Assembly: GCA_035498175.1 (NCBI GenBank) | Contig: DATKAJ010000031.1 | Coordinates: 1-64,000, forward strand | DNA: 64,000 nt | Source: JALORV01 sp035498175 | GTDB taxonomy: Bacteria; Pseudomonadota; Gammaproteobacteria; Burkholderiales; Burkholderiaceae_F | Direction of reading: 5' to 3' | In this document: positions 25,357 through 35,214 of the stretch, piece after piece | Layout: each line of letters begins with the position of its first letter | How positions within the stretch are numbered: the stretch's first letter is position 1 | Notes under the pieces: generated by a model | Database searches by the model: none | Seen by the model: the letters and a program-made list of their open reading frames with translations, nothing else | Told to the model about the DNA's origin: nothing | Translations under genes and position numbers: made by a program

Positions 25357-26567
25357 GCGCGGTCGCCGTCGACCATCACTTCCGCGGCGCGCGCCCGGGT
25401 GTTGTAGTTGGAACTCATCGCCATCCCATAGGCTCCGCTGCCGGTGACTGCGAGCAGGTCACCGGACAACAGGGCGAGCGATCGGTCGTGCGCCAGCCAG
25501 TCGCCCGACTCGCACACCGGTCCCACGACGTCATAGCGTTCCGCAGCGCCCGGGCGCATTTGTACCGGCACGATGCCCATCCACGCGTCATACAGCGTCG
25601 GCCGCAGCAGATCATTCATCGCCGCATCGACGATCGCGAAGGACCGGACCTCGGTGCGTTTCAGGTACTCGACGCGCGTGACCAGGATGCCGGCGTTGCC
25701 GACGATCGACCGGCCGGGCTCGATCAGCAGTGTGCGGTCAGCGAAGCCGCGGGCATCGACGCGTTGCAGGAGTGCACGCACGAGTTGCGTCGGGTCGGGC
25801 GGAGTTTCTTCTGCGTAGCGGATGCCGAGGCCGCCGCCAAAGTCGATGTGGTCGAGGCGAATGCCCAGGCCGTCGATCGCTTCGACCAGGTCGAGCAGCC
25901 GATCGGCCGCGTTCAGGTAAGGCTCGATCTCGGTGATCTGCGACCCGATATGGCAATCGATGCCGCTCATCTCGACCCCGGGGCGAGTCGAAGCAGAGCG
26001 GTACAGCGCCAGGGTCTCCTCCGGACCGACGCCGAACTTGTTGTCCTTGAGCCCGGTTGAGATGTAGGGATGGGTCCGCGGGTCGACGTCGGGATTCACC
26101 CGGACCGAAACGCGCGCGTGCCGCCGTGCGCGGCGCGCGACAGCGTCGATGCGGTCGAGCTCGGCGGCGGACTCGACGTTGAAGCAGAAGATGTCGGCCG
26201 CCAGTGCCTGTTCGATCTCGTCCTCGGTCTTGCCGACGCCCGAAAACACGACCTTGTCAGGCGAACCTCCGGCCGCGATGACGCGGGCGAGTTCGCCGCC
26301 TGACACGATATCGAAGCCGGCTCCAAGTCGCGCCAGCACGTCGAGTACGGCAAGATTGGAGTTGGCCTTCATTGCATAGCAGACCATCGCGCGGCGCCCG
26401 CTCAGCGCCGCCGAATATGCTTCGAAGGCCTGCGTGATCGCGCGCCGCGAGTACACGAAGGTCGGCGTGCCGAAACGCTCCACGATCGCGGCAATCGCGA
26501 CCCCCTCGCAGTACAGATCGTTGCCGCGATAGGAGAAGCCAACCTCGTCGGGCAGCGCAATGGTCAT
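25293..26567 (-). CDS. lysA: Diaminopimelate decarboxylase
   Basis: LysA makes lysine from meso-diaminopimelate. I take the ATG at 26567 (MTIALPDEVGFSYRG; 424 residues); the longer frame to 26762 covers lptM. PLP lysine 67 is in CYAMKANSN, and the second-barrel CESGDWLA holds the substrate-contacting cysteine. The start overlaps the lptM stop (ATGA). The 3' end overlaps msrQ on the other strand. Confidence 0.96.
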   Translation of the reverse strand: MTIALPDEVGFSYRGNDLYCEGVAIAAIVERFGTPTFVYSRRAITQAFEAYSAALSGRRAMVCYAMKANSNLAVLDVLARLGAGFDIVSGGELARVIAAGGSPDKVVFSGVGKTEDEIEQALAADIFCFNVESAAELDRIDAVARRARRHARVSVRVNPDVDPRTHPYISTGLKDNKFGVGPEETLALYRSASTRPGVEMSGIDCHIGSQITEIEPYLNAADRLLDLVEAIDGLGIRLDHIDFGGGLGIRYAEETPPDPTQLVRALLQRVDARGFADRTLLIEPGRSIVGNAGILVTRVEYLKRTEVRSFAIVDAAMNDLLRPTLYDAWMGIVPVQMRPGAAERYDVVGPVCESGDWLAHDRSLALLSGDLLAVTGSGAYGMAMSSNYNTRARAAEVMVDGDRAYEVRRRETIAELFAGESILP

Positions 26568-26767
26568 CGCGGCTCGTTGGTGGCCGGCACTTCGAGGCGT
26601 TTGTCGACCGGCCTTTCGCTCTGCGGCTGCGCATCGGCCGGGGGTGGAGCTGGCGCGCGCGACTGCGGTGCCGGCGCCGGCGGCGGCAGCACCAGCGGCC
26701 CCTTCTGGCCGCACCCCAGGAGTGCGATCACGATCGCTCCTAGAATGCCGAAACGCGTGCAAGCCAT
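26564..26767 (-). CDS. lptM: LPS-assembly lipoprotein LptM (YifL-like)
   Basis: LptM is a small outer-membrane lipoprotein that assists oxidative maturation of LptD. The 67-residue product has a signal peptide ending in lipobox LLGC (Cys19), followed by the family signature GQKGPLVLP and a Pro-rich tail. It sits directly upstream of lysA, the usual location. The start is 18 bases from the divergent cyaY. Confidence 0.88.
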   Translation of the reverse strand: MACTRFGILGAIVIALLGCGQKGPLVLPPPAPAPQSRAPAPPPADAQPQSERPVDKRLEVPATNEPR

Positions 26768-26785
26768 GGTGTAAACGAATCTAAC

Positions 26786-27112
26786 ATGACTGAATCCGAG
26801 TTCTTGGAGCGTGCCGAAGCCGCGCTCGCGGGCATTGAGGACGCCGTTGACGCGAGCGGCCTCGACATCGAGCTCAGCCGCGCCGGCAACGTGTTGACGC
26901 TCGAATTGAGCGACGGCGGCCGGGTTGTCGTCAACAGCCAGCTACCGATGCGGCAGCTGTGGCTGGCCGCACGCAGCGGTGCGCATCACTATCAGTGGTC
27001 GGATGGAAGCTGGCGTGACACGCGCGACGGCACCGAATTCTTCAGTGCACTCTCGCGCATTGTCTCGGCGCTCAGTGGCAGCGCCGTTGTCTTCAGCGGC
27101 CGGCCGCGCTGA
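26786..27112 (+). CDS. cyaY: Iron donor protein CyaY (frataxin)
   Basis: CyaY binds iron and modulates IscS in iron-sulfur cluster assembly. The 108-residue product has the acidic first helix (residues 1-28) and a conserved WLAARSGAHHYQW beta-sheet core. It is divergent from lptM-lysA and convergent with mrcA, with only eight bases between the two stops. Confidence 0.93.
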   Translation: MTESEFLERAEAALAGIEDAVDASGLDIELSRAGNVLTLELSDGGRVVVNSQLPMRQLWLAARSGAHHYQWSDGSWRDTRDGTEFFSALSRIVSALSGSAVVFSGRPR

Positions 27113-27120
27113 GCCACAAT

Positions 27121-29490
27121 CTAGAAGATCTGCTCGCGCACCGTTTCACGCTTGGCCTTCTCTTCCGGCGGCAGGCCGTCCTCGAGTCCCACGCTGGCTA
27201 CACCCTGGCCGGGCTGGTGCTCGACGTAGTAGTACTCGCCGCCAAGCTCGACGATGCCGGCTGGCGCCGTGCGCGTTGCTTCAGGAACGCCATTGAGCGC
27301 CTTGGACATGTAGGTGATCCAGATCGGCAGGGCGAGGCCGCCGCCGGTTTCACGCTCGCCGAGCGGACGCGGCTGGTCGAAGCCCATCCAGGCGACCGCG
27401 ACGAGATCGCCACCGTAACCGGCGAACCACGCGTCGTGCGAGTCGTTGGTCGTGCCCGTCTTGCCGCCGACATCGGCCCGCTTCAGAGTCGCATAGGCGC
27501 GTGCCGCCGTGCCGGTGCGCGCGACCTCCTTCAGCAGGCTGTCCATGACGAAGGCGTTGCGTTCGTTGAGCACGCGCACCGCGGAATCGCCGGCAACGAC
27601 CGGCTTGGCTTCCATCAGCGTCTTGCCGTTTGCGTCGCTGACCTTGCTGATGAGGTGGAGCTCCAGACCGTAGCCGCCATTCGCGAACACGGAGTAGCCA
27701 TTCAGCAGCACCCAGGGTGTCACCGAGCCTGCGCCGAGTGCCATGGTGAGATAGGCAGGGTGCTTGTCGGCCTCGAAACCAAAGCGGACCACCCAGTCCT
27801 GCGCATAGCGTGGGCCGATGGCTTGCAGAATGCGGATCGAGACCAGGTTCTTTGACTTCGCAAGGCCCTGCCGCAACCGCATCGGCCCCTCGAACTTGCC
27901 GTCGTAGTTCTTGGGCTCCCATACCTGGCCGCCGGTGAGGTCCGGATCGATCGACAGCGGCGCATCGTTGATCAGCGTGCTCGGCGTGAATCCCTTCTCG
28001 AGTGACGCCGAATAAATGAACGGCTTGAAGCTCGAGCCGGGCTGGCGCCACGCCTGGGTGACGTGGTTGAACTTGTTCAGATTGAAATCAAACCCGCCGA
28101 TCAGCGCGCGTATCGCACCGTTGCGGGAGTTGGCGGCAACGAATGCGGCCTCGACCTGGGGCAACTGCACGATCTCCCAGCCCATCTTCTCGTTACGGGC
28201 AATGCGAACCACGGCGCCGGGGATGAGCCTGCGGGCTGGTTGCGCCTTGGGCGACAGCGACGGCGCGACGAACTTCAGCCCGTCGCCCTTGATCTCGACG
28301 GTTTGTGAGCCCTGCAGCGCCAGGCGGACGGACTGCGGCGCGGCCTCGAGCACGACCGCCGGGACCATGTTGGGACTGTCGATCGCCTCGACCAGCGCAT
28401 CCTCGATGCGCTGGTCGCGCGTTGCCGGATCTGCGTCGAGTTCGATGAATGCTTCCGGCCCGCGATAGCCATACTTGCGGTCGTAGTCCAGCACGGCCTT
28501 GCGCAGCGCGTTGTACGCGACCTCCTGGTCCTCGCGCCGCAGCGTGGTCGTGACGTTAAGGCCGCGCGTGTACGTTTCTTCGCGGAAGACGTCATAGACC
28601 AGCATACGGGCGAGCTCTGCCGCGTATTCGGCGTGCAGCCGCATCCGCGGTGACTCATCGGCAAGCGGGCTCCCGTGTCGCGGCTTGAGTTCCTGGGCCA
28701 GCGCGGTGTCGAAGGTGGGCCGGTCGATGTAACCCAGATCCAGCATCCGCGTCAGCACGTACTGCTGGCGGCTCTTCGCCCGTTTGGGATTCACGAACGG
28801 GTTGTACGCGCTCGGCGCGACCGGCAGGCCGGCCAGCGTCGCCATCTCGGCCACTGTGAGGTCTTTCAGCTTCTTGCCGAAGTACACCTGCGAAGCGGCA
28901 GCGAAGCCGTAGGCGCGCTGCCCCAGGAAAATCTGGTTGGCGTAGACCTCGAAAATGCGGTCTTTGCTGAGCGACGATTCGATCTTGTAGGCCAGAGCGA
29001 TCTCGTAGACCTTGCGGACGTAGCTGCGCTCCGAACTCAGGAAGAAGTTGCGCGCGACCTGCATCGTGATCGTGCTGCCGCCCTGGCCGCGCCGGCCTGT
29101 GACGAAATTGGACGCGGCGGCACGCGCCAGGCCGGCGTAGTCGACCCCGCGATGCTCATAGAAGCGATCGTCCTCCGCTGCGAGGATCGCCTTCTTCATC
29201 AAGTCCGGCATATCGGCGACGGCGACGTAGTCCCGCCGTTCTTCGCCGAACTCACCGATCAGCAGGCCATCGGCCGTCCAGACCCGCAACGGGATCTTCG
29301 GCCGGTAATCGGTCAGGGTTTCGATCGAAGGAAGGTTGGCGTAGACGATCGCAAAGGCGAAGGTCAGCAGCAGCAGCCCAGAGATGATCGCCGCTCCGGC
29401 CAGCCCGCCCATCAACAGGAGCGCGCGCTGGTACCACGGCCACGAGGACCGTGGGGCGGGCGCCGCGTCATCGATGCCGGGCTTGTCCAT
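27121..29490 (-). CDS. mrcA: Penicillin-binding protein 1A
   Basis: A bifunctional murein glycosyltransferase/transpeptidase. I take the ATG at 29490 (MDKPGIDDAAPAPRSSW; 789 residues) over a longer frame to 29649. One N-terminal membrane segment (about residues 23-48) is followed by the glycosyltransferase domain (EDDRFYEHRGVDYAGL; GQGGSTITMQVARN). The transpeptidase domain has SSFK, SKN and KTGTT. It is divergent from pilMNOPQ, a conserved arrangement in proteobacteria. Confidence 0.96.
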   Translation of the reverse strand: MDKPGIDDAAPAPRSSWPWYQRALLLMGGLAGAAIISGLLLLTFAFAIVYANLPSIETLTDYRPKIPLRVWTADGLLIGEFGEERRDYVAVADMPDLMKKAILAAEDDRFYEHRGVDYAGLARAAASNFVTGRRGQGGSTITMQVARNFFLSSERSYVRKVYEIALAYKIESSLSKDRIFEVYANQIFLGQRAYGFAAASQVYFGKKLKDLTVAEMATLAGLPVAPSAYNPFVNPKRAKSRQQYVLTRMLDLGYIDRPTFDTALAQELKPRHGSPLADESPRMRLHAEYAAELARMLVYDVFREETYTRGLNVTTTLRREDQEVAYNALRKAVLDYDRKYGYRGPEAFIELDADPATRDQRIEDALVEAIDSPNMVPAVVLEAAPQSVRLALQGSQTVEIKGDGLKFVAPSLSPKAQPARRLIPGAVVRIARNEKMGWEIVQLPQVEAAFVAANSRNGAIRALIGGFDFNLNKFNHVTQAWRQPGSSFKPFIYSASLEKGFTPSTLINDAPLSIDPDLTGGQVWEPKNYDGKFEGPMRLRQGLAKSKNLVSIRILQAIGPRYAQDWVVRFGFEADKHPAYLTMALGAGSVTPWVLLNGYSVFANGGYGLELHLISKVSDANGKTLMEAKPVVAGDSAVRVLNERNAFVMDSLLKEVARTGTAARAYATLKRADVGGKTGTTNDSHDAWFAGYGGDLVAVAWMGFDQPRPLGERETGGGLALPIWITYMSKALNGVPEATRTAPAGIVELGGEYYYVEHQPGQGVASVGLEDGLPPEEKAKRETVREQIF

Positions 29491-29897
29491 GGACACAGGA
29501 ACCGTCGCTGGAGGGAACTGGGCGTGCGAGTGACCGCTTATTTGCGCTTCGCTGCACGGAGAGTCGGGAATTATAGGAGTCGAGCACTTCGACGGCCGGG
29601 ACCCGCGTTGACGTCCACTGAACGGTAGGCCTTGGACGCACCTCGTCACGAACCGTTCGTTGTTAATCCCTCAAAGGGGGCACGGTTAGGCCGAACGCGG
29701 GGCTTGTAGTTCGCTTGCTTATGTTGATAGGATCTCAAGTGCCATCCGACAAAAACGCGGTAAACGCTCGAAATTTAAGGGAAAACCGGCTTTGTTCGAG
29801 GCGTTTCCGTGGCCGGGGCGTAGGTGTACCACTGCGCTGTCGGCGGTTGCCTCGATCCGCATGACACCGAGCTGAGTCCGTCGCAGGGAGTACCGCC
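29491..29897. other. Intergenic region between mrcA and pilM
   Basis: This 407-base stretch is the longest gap in the window. It carries the divergent promoters of mrcA and the pil operon. I see one clear -10 on minus (29575-29570) and a weak TTGTAG-N18-TAGGAT pair on plus (29704-29733). A short inverted repeat (ACGAA/TTCGT, about 29648-29660) is present. No gene, tRNA or sigma-54 site is recognised. Confidence 0.6.
29570..29575 (-). promoter_or_regulatory. -10 box upstream of mrcA
   Basis: The minus strand reads TATAAT here, about 80 bases before the mrcA start. No good -35 hexamer lies 16-18 bases further upstream, so the promoter call is moderate at best. Confidence 0.4.
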
Positions 29898-30974
29898 TTG
29901 GCATTCGATCTGCCCTTTGGTCCAAAGACGCCGCCGATGATCGGGCTGGATATCGGCTCGTCGAGCGTCAAGATTGTCGAGTTGTCGGAAGCCGGTAAGG
30001 GCACCATGCGGCTCGAGCGCTATGCCATCGAGCCGCTGCCGCGTGGCGCGGTGGTCGACGGCAACGTTGACAAGATCGACGTGGTCGCCGACGCCGTAAA
30101 ACGCGCCTGGCGCCGTGCCGGCGGCAAGATCCGCAACGTGGCGATGGCGCTGCCGGCGTCCGCCGTCATCACCAAACGCATCGCCCTGCCGGGCAACCTG
30201 CGCGAGGAAGAACTCGAGATGCAGGTCGAGAGCGAGGCGAACCAATACATCCCGTTTGCGCTCGATGAGGTCAGCCTCGACTTTCAGGTCCTGGGCCCGA
30301 TCCCGAACGCGCCGGACGACGTCGAGGTCCTGATCGCTGCCTCGCGCAAGGAAAAGGTCGAGGACCGAATTGCTGTGGCGCAGGCCGCAGGGCTCAAACC
30401 GGTGGTCGTCGACGTCGAGTCGTATTCATCGCGCGCCGCCGTCGAGCGCCTGATCGAGCAGCTGCCAAACGCGGGCGAAGGCCTCGTGATCGCTGTCTTC
30501 TACATCGGCGCGAACACCACGAGCGTCACGGTGATGCACGACGGCGAAGCGATCTATGAGCGCGAGCAGCCGTTCGGCGGACAGCAGCTCACGGGCGACA
30601 TCTCGCGCGCCTACGGCATTCCGACGGAAGAGGCGGAACAGAAGAAGCGCAGCGGTGATCTGCCTGCCGATTACGAAACCACCGTACTGAAGCCGTTCAT
30701 CGACACGGCGTCGACCGAGATTACGCGCGCGCTGCAGTTCTTCTTCACTTCCACACCGTACAGCAGGGTCGACCAGATCATGCTGGCCGGCGGATCGGCC
30801 GTGCTGACCGGACTCCCGGACGCGCTGATGGAGCGCGCGCAGGTGCCGACGTCGGTGATATCGCCGTTCAAGGGCATGGAGGTCTCGCCGAACATCCGCG
30901 AGAAGCAGCTGCGGCTCGACGCGCCGGCGTTGCTGACACCGTGCGGCCTGGCGATGCGGAGGTTCGACAAATGA
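29898..30974 (+). CDS. pilM: Type IV pilus inner-membrane platform protein PilM
   Basis: PilM is an actin-like cytoplasmic protein that binds the PilN N-terminus. The 358-residue product starts at TTG with AGGGAG seven bases upstream; the next ATG would cut into the family core. ATP-binding GLDIGSSSVKIVEL lies at about residues 15-28, and later phosphate-binding loops (YIGANTTSV, MLAGGSAVLTG) are present. It heads the pilMNOPQ operon. Confidence 0.95.
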   Translation: MAFDLPFGPKTPPMIGLDIGSSSVKIVELSEAGKGTMRLERYAIEPLPRGAVVDGNVDKIDVVADAVKRAWRRAGGKIRNVAMALPASAVITKRIALPGNLREEELEMQVESEANQYIPFALDEVSLDFQVLGPIPNAPDDVEVLIAASRKEKVEDRIAVAQAAGLKPVVVDVESYSSRAAVERLIEQLPNAGEGLVIAVFYIGANTTSVTVMHDGEAIYEREQPFGGQQLTGDISRAYGIPTEEAEQKKRSGDLPADYETTVLKPFIDTASTEITRALQFFFTSTPYSRVDQIMLAGGSAVLTGLPDALMERAQVPTSVISPFKGMEVSPNIREKQLRLDAPALLTPCGLAMRRFDK

Positions 30975-31029
30975 GCGCAGCACCGGCCAACAAGGCTCGC
31001 ATTGCCGCGCGTAGCGCGGGGGTCTGGCG

Positions 31030-31722
31030 ATGACCGCGCCGCGCGTCAACCTATTGCCGCATCGCGCCGCCAAACGCGAACGGCAGAAGAAGCTCTTCTG
31101 GGCGCTGACGGCGATATCGGCCGTCGTCGGCCTGGCGATGATCGGTGTGGTCTGGTCGGTGTTGCAGGGCTACATCGCGAATCAGCAGGCCCGCAACGAC
31201 TTCATTCGCAACGAGAACGCCAAGCTGGACACCCAGATCAAGGAAATTGCATCGCTGCGCCAGGAGATCGACGGACTGCGGGCGCGCCAGCGCGCGGTCG
31301 AGGATTTGCAGGCGGACCGCAACCAGCCGGTGTATCTGCTCGACGAAGTTGCCAAACAGGTGCCCGAAGGCATTTACCTGCGCTCGATCAAGCAGGAGGA
31401 CCGCAAGGTCAACGTCAGCGGCTGGGCCGCATCGAACGAGCGTGTCTCGGAGTTCCTTCGCAACCTGCAGAACAATTCGCGCGTGCTCGAGCGCCCGGAA
31501 CTTATCGAAATCAAGGTGGCAGGGCAGGGGCCCGCAGGGATGAACCGACGGGTGTTCGAGTTTTCGCTGAATTTCACGATGAAGCCGACTCCAGAACGCA
31601 CCCAGCTGCAGCAGCAGGCGCAGGCGCAGCCCCGTTCAGCCGCGGCGGTCGCGGCGGGTGCGACGACGCCTGCAGTGGCTTCAACGGCGCCGCCCGTGGC
31701 TGCGCCCGCGCCCAAGAAATAG
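31030..31722 (+). CDS. pilN: Type IV pilus assembly protein PilN
   Basis: PilN is a bitopic inner-membrane protein linking PilM to PilO. The 230-residue product carries the PilM-binding motif RVNLLPHR near its N-terminus, one membrane segment (about residues 22-44), a coiled coil and a periplasmic fold. A disordered Ala/Pro/Gln-rich tail of about 45 residues ends it. It lies 55 bases after pilM. Confidence 0.95.
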   Translation: MTAPRVNLLPHRAAKRERQKKLFWALTAISAVVGLAMIGVVWSVLQGYIANQQARNDFIRNENAKLDTQIKEIASLRQEIDGLRARQRAVEDLQADRNQPVYLLDEVAKQVPEGIYLRSIKQEDRKVNVSGWAASNERVSEFLRNLQNNSRVLERPELIEIKVAGQGPAGMNRRVFEFSLNFTMKPTPERTQLQQQAQAQPRSAAAVAAGATTPAVASTAPPVAAPAPKK

Positions 31723-31740
31723 GTCGATTCAGAGGCACGC

Positions 31741-32388
31741 ATGGCAAGTCGAGACCTACTCTCGCAATTCCGGGGCCTGACCCTCGATAACGTCGGCACA
31801 TGGCCGATCGCACCGCGGATCGTGCTGTGGGTCGTCGTGATCGCTGCGTTCGGTGTGGGCGGCTGGTTTGGCCTCTGGAGCGGCCAGAACGAGCAGCTCG
31901 CGCAGTTGCAGGCCGACGAAGAGAAGCTCAAGGACGAATACAAGAGCAAGCTGCAGCAGGCGATCAATCTCGACGAACTGCGCAAGCAGCGCGAGCAGGT
32001 CAGCCAGTACGTGCTCACGCTGGAGAAGCAGTTGCCGAGCAAGTCCGAGATGGACGCGCTGCTGTCGGACATCAACCAGGCGGGCGTCGGGCGCGGCCTC
32101 GACTTCGAACTCTTCAAGCCGGGCCAGACCAACGTCAAGGAGTATTACGCCGAGCTGCCGATCGCCATCAAGCTGGTCGGCAAGTACCACGACCTCGGCT
32201 CCTTCGCCGGCGATATCGCGAATCTGCCGCGGATCGTGACGCTCAACAACCTGAACGTGACAGTCGGCAAGGGCAGCGCCCTGACAATGGACGCCACCGC
32301 CAAGACCTACCGTTATCTCGACGCCGACGAGATTGCCAATCAGCGCAAGGCGAAGACGCAGGCAGCCACCAAGGGGCCGAGCAAATGA
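31741..32388 (+). CDS. pilO: Type IV pilus assembly protein PilO
   Basis: PilO pairs with PilN in the inner-membrane alignment complex. The 215-residue product has one membrane segment (about residues 24-45), a coiled coil (LQADEEKLKDEYKSKLQQA onward) and a ferredoxin-like periplasmic domain. Its stop overlaps the pilP start. Confidence 0.94.
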   Translation: MASRDLLSQFRGLTLDNVGTWPIAPRIVLWVVVIAAFGVGGWFGLWSGQNEQLAQLQADEEKLKDEYKSKLQQAINLDELRKQREQVSQYVLTLEKQLPSKSEMDALLSDINQAGVGRGLDFELFKPGQTNVKEYYAELPIAIKLVGKYHDLGSFAGDIANLPRIVTLNNLNVTVGKGSALTMDATAKTYRYLDADEIANQRKAKTQAATKGPSK

Positions 32389-32972
32389 TGATGGACAAGT
32401 CTCTGGCGATGCGCGCCGCGGCATTCGCCGTCGCGACCTGCTCGCTCGCGGCCTGCGGTGGCGGCAGCGATACTGAACTGCGCGCGTGGATGGATGACAC
32501 GCGCAAGTCGATGCGACCCACCACCCAGCCGGTGCCCGAGCCCAAGCAGTTCTCGCCGTACACCTATGAGGCGAAGACACTGATGGACCCGTTCGACGCG
32601 CAGAAAATGGTGCTCGCCGTGGCGCGCCAGGCCCAGGCGCGCGCCAGCACCAGCGCGATCAAGCCCGATCTCGATCGCCGGCGCGAGGCGCTCGAGGGAT
32701 TTCCGCTCGACCAGCTGAAGATGGTTGGCACGCTGCGACAGCAGAGCAACAACGTTGCCCTGATCGATGTCTCCGGCCAGACCTTCATGGTCCGTGCAGG
32801 AAATTACGTGGGGCAGAACTTCGGCCTCGTCACAAAGATCACTGAAACCGAAGTGGACCTGAAGGAAATCGTCCAGGACGCCGCCGGCGAATGGGTCGAG
32901 CGACCGGCGAAGCTGGAGTTGCAGGAGGCCGGACGGCAAGACGCCGGTGGCCGACAGGGGAGCAAGAGATGA
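32385..32972 (+). CDS. pilP: Type IV pilus lipoprotein PilP
   Basis: PilP bridges PilNO to the PilQ secretin. The 195-residue product has a lipoprotein signal ending in LAAC (Cys24), a flexible Pro-rich linker and a C-terminal beta-domain (about residues 105-175). Three ATG codons in a row (32385, 32388, 32391) could start it. It overlaps pilO upstream and pilQ downstream by ATGA. Confidence 0.94.
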   Translation: MMMDKSLAMRAAAFAVATCSLAACGGGSDTELRAWMDDTRKSMRPTTQPVPEPKQFSPYTYEAKTLMDPFDAQKMVLAVARQAQARASTSAIKPDLDRRREALEGFPLDQLKMVGTLRQQSNNVALIDVSGQTFMVRAGNYVGQNFGLVTKITETEVDLKEIVQDAAGEWVERPAKLELQEAGRQDAGGRQGSKR

Positions 32973-35188
32973 GGATGTCGATGGGGGGTCTGGTCAGTGC
33001 GGTCTGCAAACTGGCCATCGCCGGGCTCGCCGCCTTGACCGCGTTGGCCTGGGCGCAAACGCCAGCGGCCGATGTGACCAATGCGATCGAGAGGGTCGAT
33101 GCAACGCTGACGTCCACTGGCGTCGTGCTGACCATCGACATGAAGAGCCCGGTTCAGACGCCACCGGCAAGTTTCTCGGTCGCGAACCCGGCGCGCGTCG
33201 CGCTTGATCTGCCGGGCGCGGTCAACGCCGTCGGCCGCAACCTGGTCGAGTTGAATCAGGGCGACCTGCGTTCCGTGAACATCGTCCAGGCACAGGGCCG
33301 GTCGCGTGTCGTGCTGAACCTGAAGAAGCCGCTGACTCATGCGATAAGCGTCGAGGGCAACCGGATACTGGTCGCCCTGGGTGGCGCGACCGACACGACG
33401 ACCTTCCGACCGACCGGTGCCGTTGCGGCCGCGGAAGCGCCGGCCGCAGCGCCGGCCCCCTCAACGAGCTTCGCGCCGACAGCCAGCGCGTCCGGCGCGC
33501 GCACCCTGCGCGGTGTCGACTTCCGACGCGGTGCCGAAGGTGAGGGCCGCGTGATCATCGACCTGTCGGATCCGAACACCAACGTCGACATTCGCCAGCA
33601 GGGCAACACCGTCGTCGTCGACTTCCTGAACACAACGCTACCGGACACGATGAAGCGGCGCCTCGATGTGTCTGACTTCGCCACACCGGTCAACAGCATG
33701 ACCGCGAGCCAGCAGGGCAACAACGTGCGCCTGGTGGTCGAGCCGCGTGGCCTGTGGGAACACAATGCGTACCAGAGCGACACGCGCTTCGTGCTTGAGG
33801 TGCGCCCCGTCAAGGAGGACCCGCAGCGCCTGTTCCAGGGGACCCGACAGGGCTATCAGGGCGAGCGCCTGTCGCTCAACTTCCAGAACGTCGACGTCCG
33901 CTCGCTGCTGCAGGTCATCGCCGACTTCACCAACCTGAACATCATCACCAGCGACTCGGTCGGTGGGACGATCACGCTGCGGCTGAAGGACGTGCCGTGG
34001 GACCAGGCGCTCGACATCATCCTGCAGTCGAAGGGCCTCGACATGCGCAAGAACGGCAACGTCTTGCTCGTGGCGCCGCGCGACGAGATCGCGACCAAGG
34101 AAAAGCTCGAGCTCGAGTCGCGCAACCAGATCCAGGAACTTGAGCCTCTCCGCTCCGAGGCCTTCGTCGTCAACTACCAGAAGGCGGATGAGGTCCGGCG
34201 CCTGCTGGTCGACGACAAGCAACGGCTGCTCTCGAAGCGGGGCAGCGTCGCGGTTGACCCGCGCACCAACCAGCTGTTCGTGCAGGACACGGTCGCCCGC
34301 CTCGAGGAAGTGCGCCGCCTGCTGCAGCGGATCGACATCCCGGTGCCACAGGTACTGATCGAGGCACGCATCGTCGAAGCCGACGACAAGTTCTCCCGCA
34401 GCCTGGGCGTGCGGCTCGGCGGCACGACCGGCTATCCAACGCAGCTCGCGAGCACCGGCGTGTACGGGCAGGGTAGCGGCCTCGGCACGGTGTCAGCCAC
34501 CGGGCCGGGTGGCACGATAGTCACGACGACTGGCGCGGGAACGGGCGGCGGAGGCAGTACATCGACCAACCTGACCAACACCTCCAACTTCGTCAATCTG
34601 CCGGCCACGGGCATCGGCGGCTTCAACCCGAGCGGTTTTGCGCTGACTTTGGTCAACGCCAGCCTGTCGCGGGTGCTCCAACTCGAGGTCTCCGCTCTCG
34701 AGCAGGATGGCCTCGGCAAGGTGATCTCCAGCCCGCGCGTCGTCACTGCGGACAAGGTCAAGGCGATCATCGAGCAGGGCACGGAGATTCCGTACCAGCA
34801 GGCCACGTCGAGTGGTGCGACCTCGGTCGCATTCCGCAAGGCGGTGCTGAAGCTCGAGGTCACGCCGCAGATCACGCCCGAGGGCGCGATCTTCATGGAC
34901 GTCAAGGTCAACAAGGACACGCGCGGCGCGGAGACCACCGCCGGCCCGGCCATCGACACCAAAGCCGTACAGACGCAGGTTCTCGTGGAGAACGGCGGCA
35001 CGGTCGTCCTGGGCGGCATTTACGAGCACTCCGAGCGGACGCAGACCACCAAGGTACCCTGGCTGGGCGACATCCCCTATGTCGGATGGCTCTTCAAGAA
35101 CCAGGCCAAGATCAACGACAAGACCGAGCTGATCATCTTCATCACGCCGCGCATCGTCTCCGAGCGGGCGCTGGCGTCGGTGCGGTAA
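32969..35188 (+). CDS. pilQ: Type IV pilus secretin PilQ
   Basis: PilQ forms the outer-membrane pore for the pilus. I take the ATG at 32969, overlapping the pilP stop (739 residues). A signal peptide is followed by two AMIN-type domains (about residues 40-250), an STN/secretin N region (QNVDVRSLLQVIADFTNLN) and the C-terminal secretin domain with VPWLGDIPYVGWLFK. A Gly/Thr-rich loop near residues 490-535 is a low-complexity insert within the secretin part. An Ig-like lipoprotein gene follows after 26 bases. Confidence 0.96.
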   Translation: MRMSMGGLVSAVCKLAIAGLAALTALAWAQTPAADVTNAIERVDATLTSTGVVLTIDMKSPVQTPPASFSVANPARVALDLPGAVNAVGRNLVELNQGDLRSVNIVQAQGRSRVVLNLKKPLTHAISVEGNRILVALGGATDTTTFRPTGAVAAAEAPAAAPAPSTSFAPTASASGARTLRGVDFRRGAEGEGRVIIDLSDPNTNVDIRQQGNTVVVDFLNTTLPDTMKRRLDVSDFATPVNSMTASQQGNNVRLVVEPRGLWEHNAYQSDTRFVLEVRPVKEDPQRLFQGTRQGYQGERLSLNFQNVDVRSLLQVIADFTNLNIITSDSVGGTITLRLKDVPWDQALDIILQSKGLDMRKNGNVLLVAPRDEIATKEKLELESRNQIQELEPLRSEAFVVNYQKADEVRRLLVDDKQRLLSKRGSVAVDPRTNQLFVQDTVARLEEVRRLLQRIDIPVPQVLIEARIVEADDKFSRSLGVRLGGTTGYPTQLASTGVYGQGSGLGTVSATGPGGTIVTTTGAGTGGGGSTSTNLTNTSNFVNLPATGIGGFNPSGFALTLVNASLSRVLQLEVSALEQDGLGKVISSPRVVTADKVKAIIEQGTEIPYQQATSSGATSVAFRKAVLKLEVTPQITPEGAIFMDVKVNKDTRGAETTAGPAIDTKAVQTQVLVENGGTVVLGGIYEHSERTQTTKVPWLGDIPYVGWLFKNQAKINDKTELIIFITPRIVSERALASVR

Positions 35189-35214
35189 GACGGTCGAGCA
35201 ATGAGGTGACGAAC

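Noticed and set aside
29491..29897. Sigma-54 promoter for the pil operon
   Set aside because: No TGGCAC-N5-TTGC-like pair was found; only weak sigma-70-like matches.
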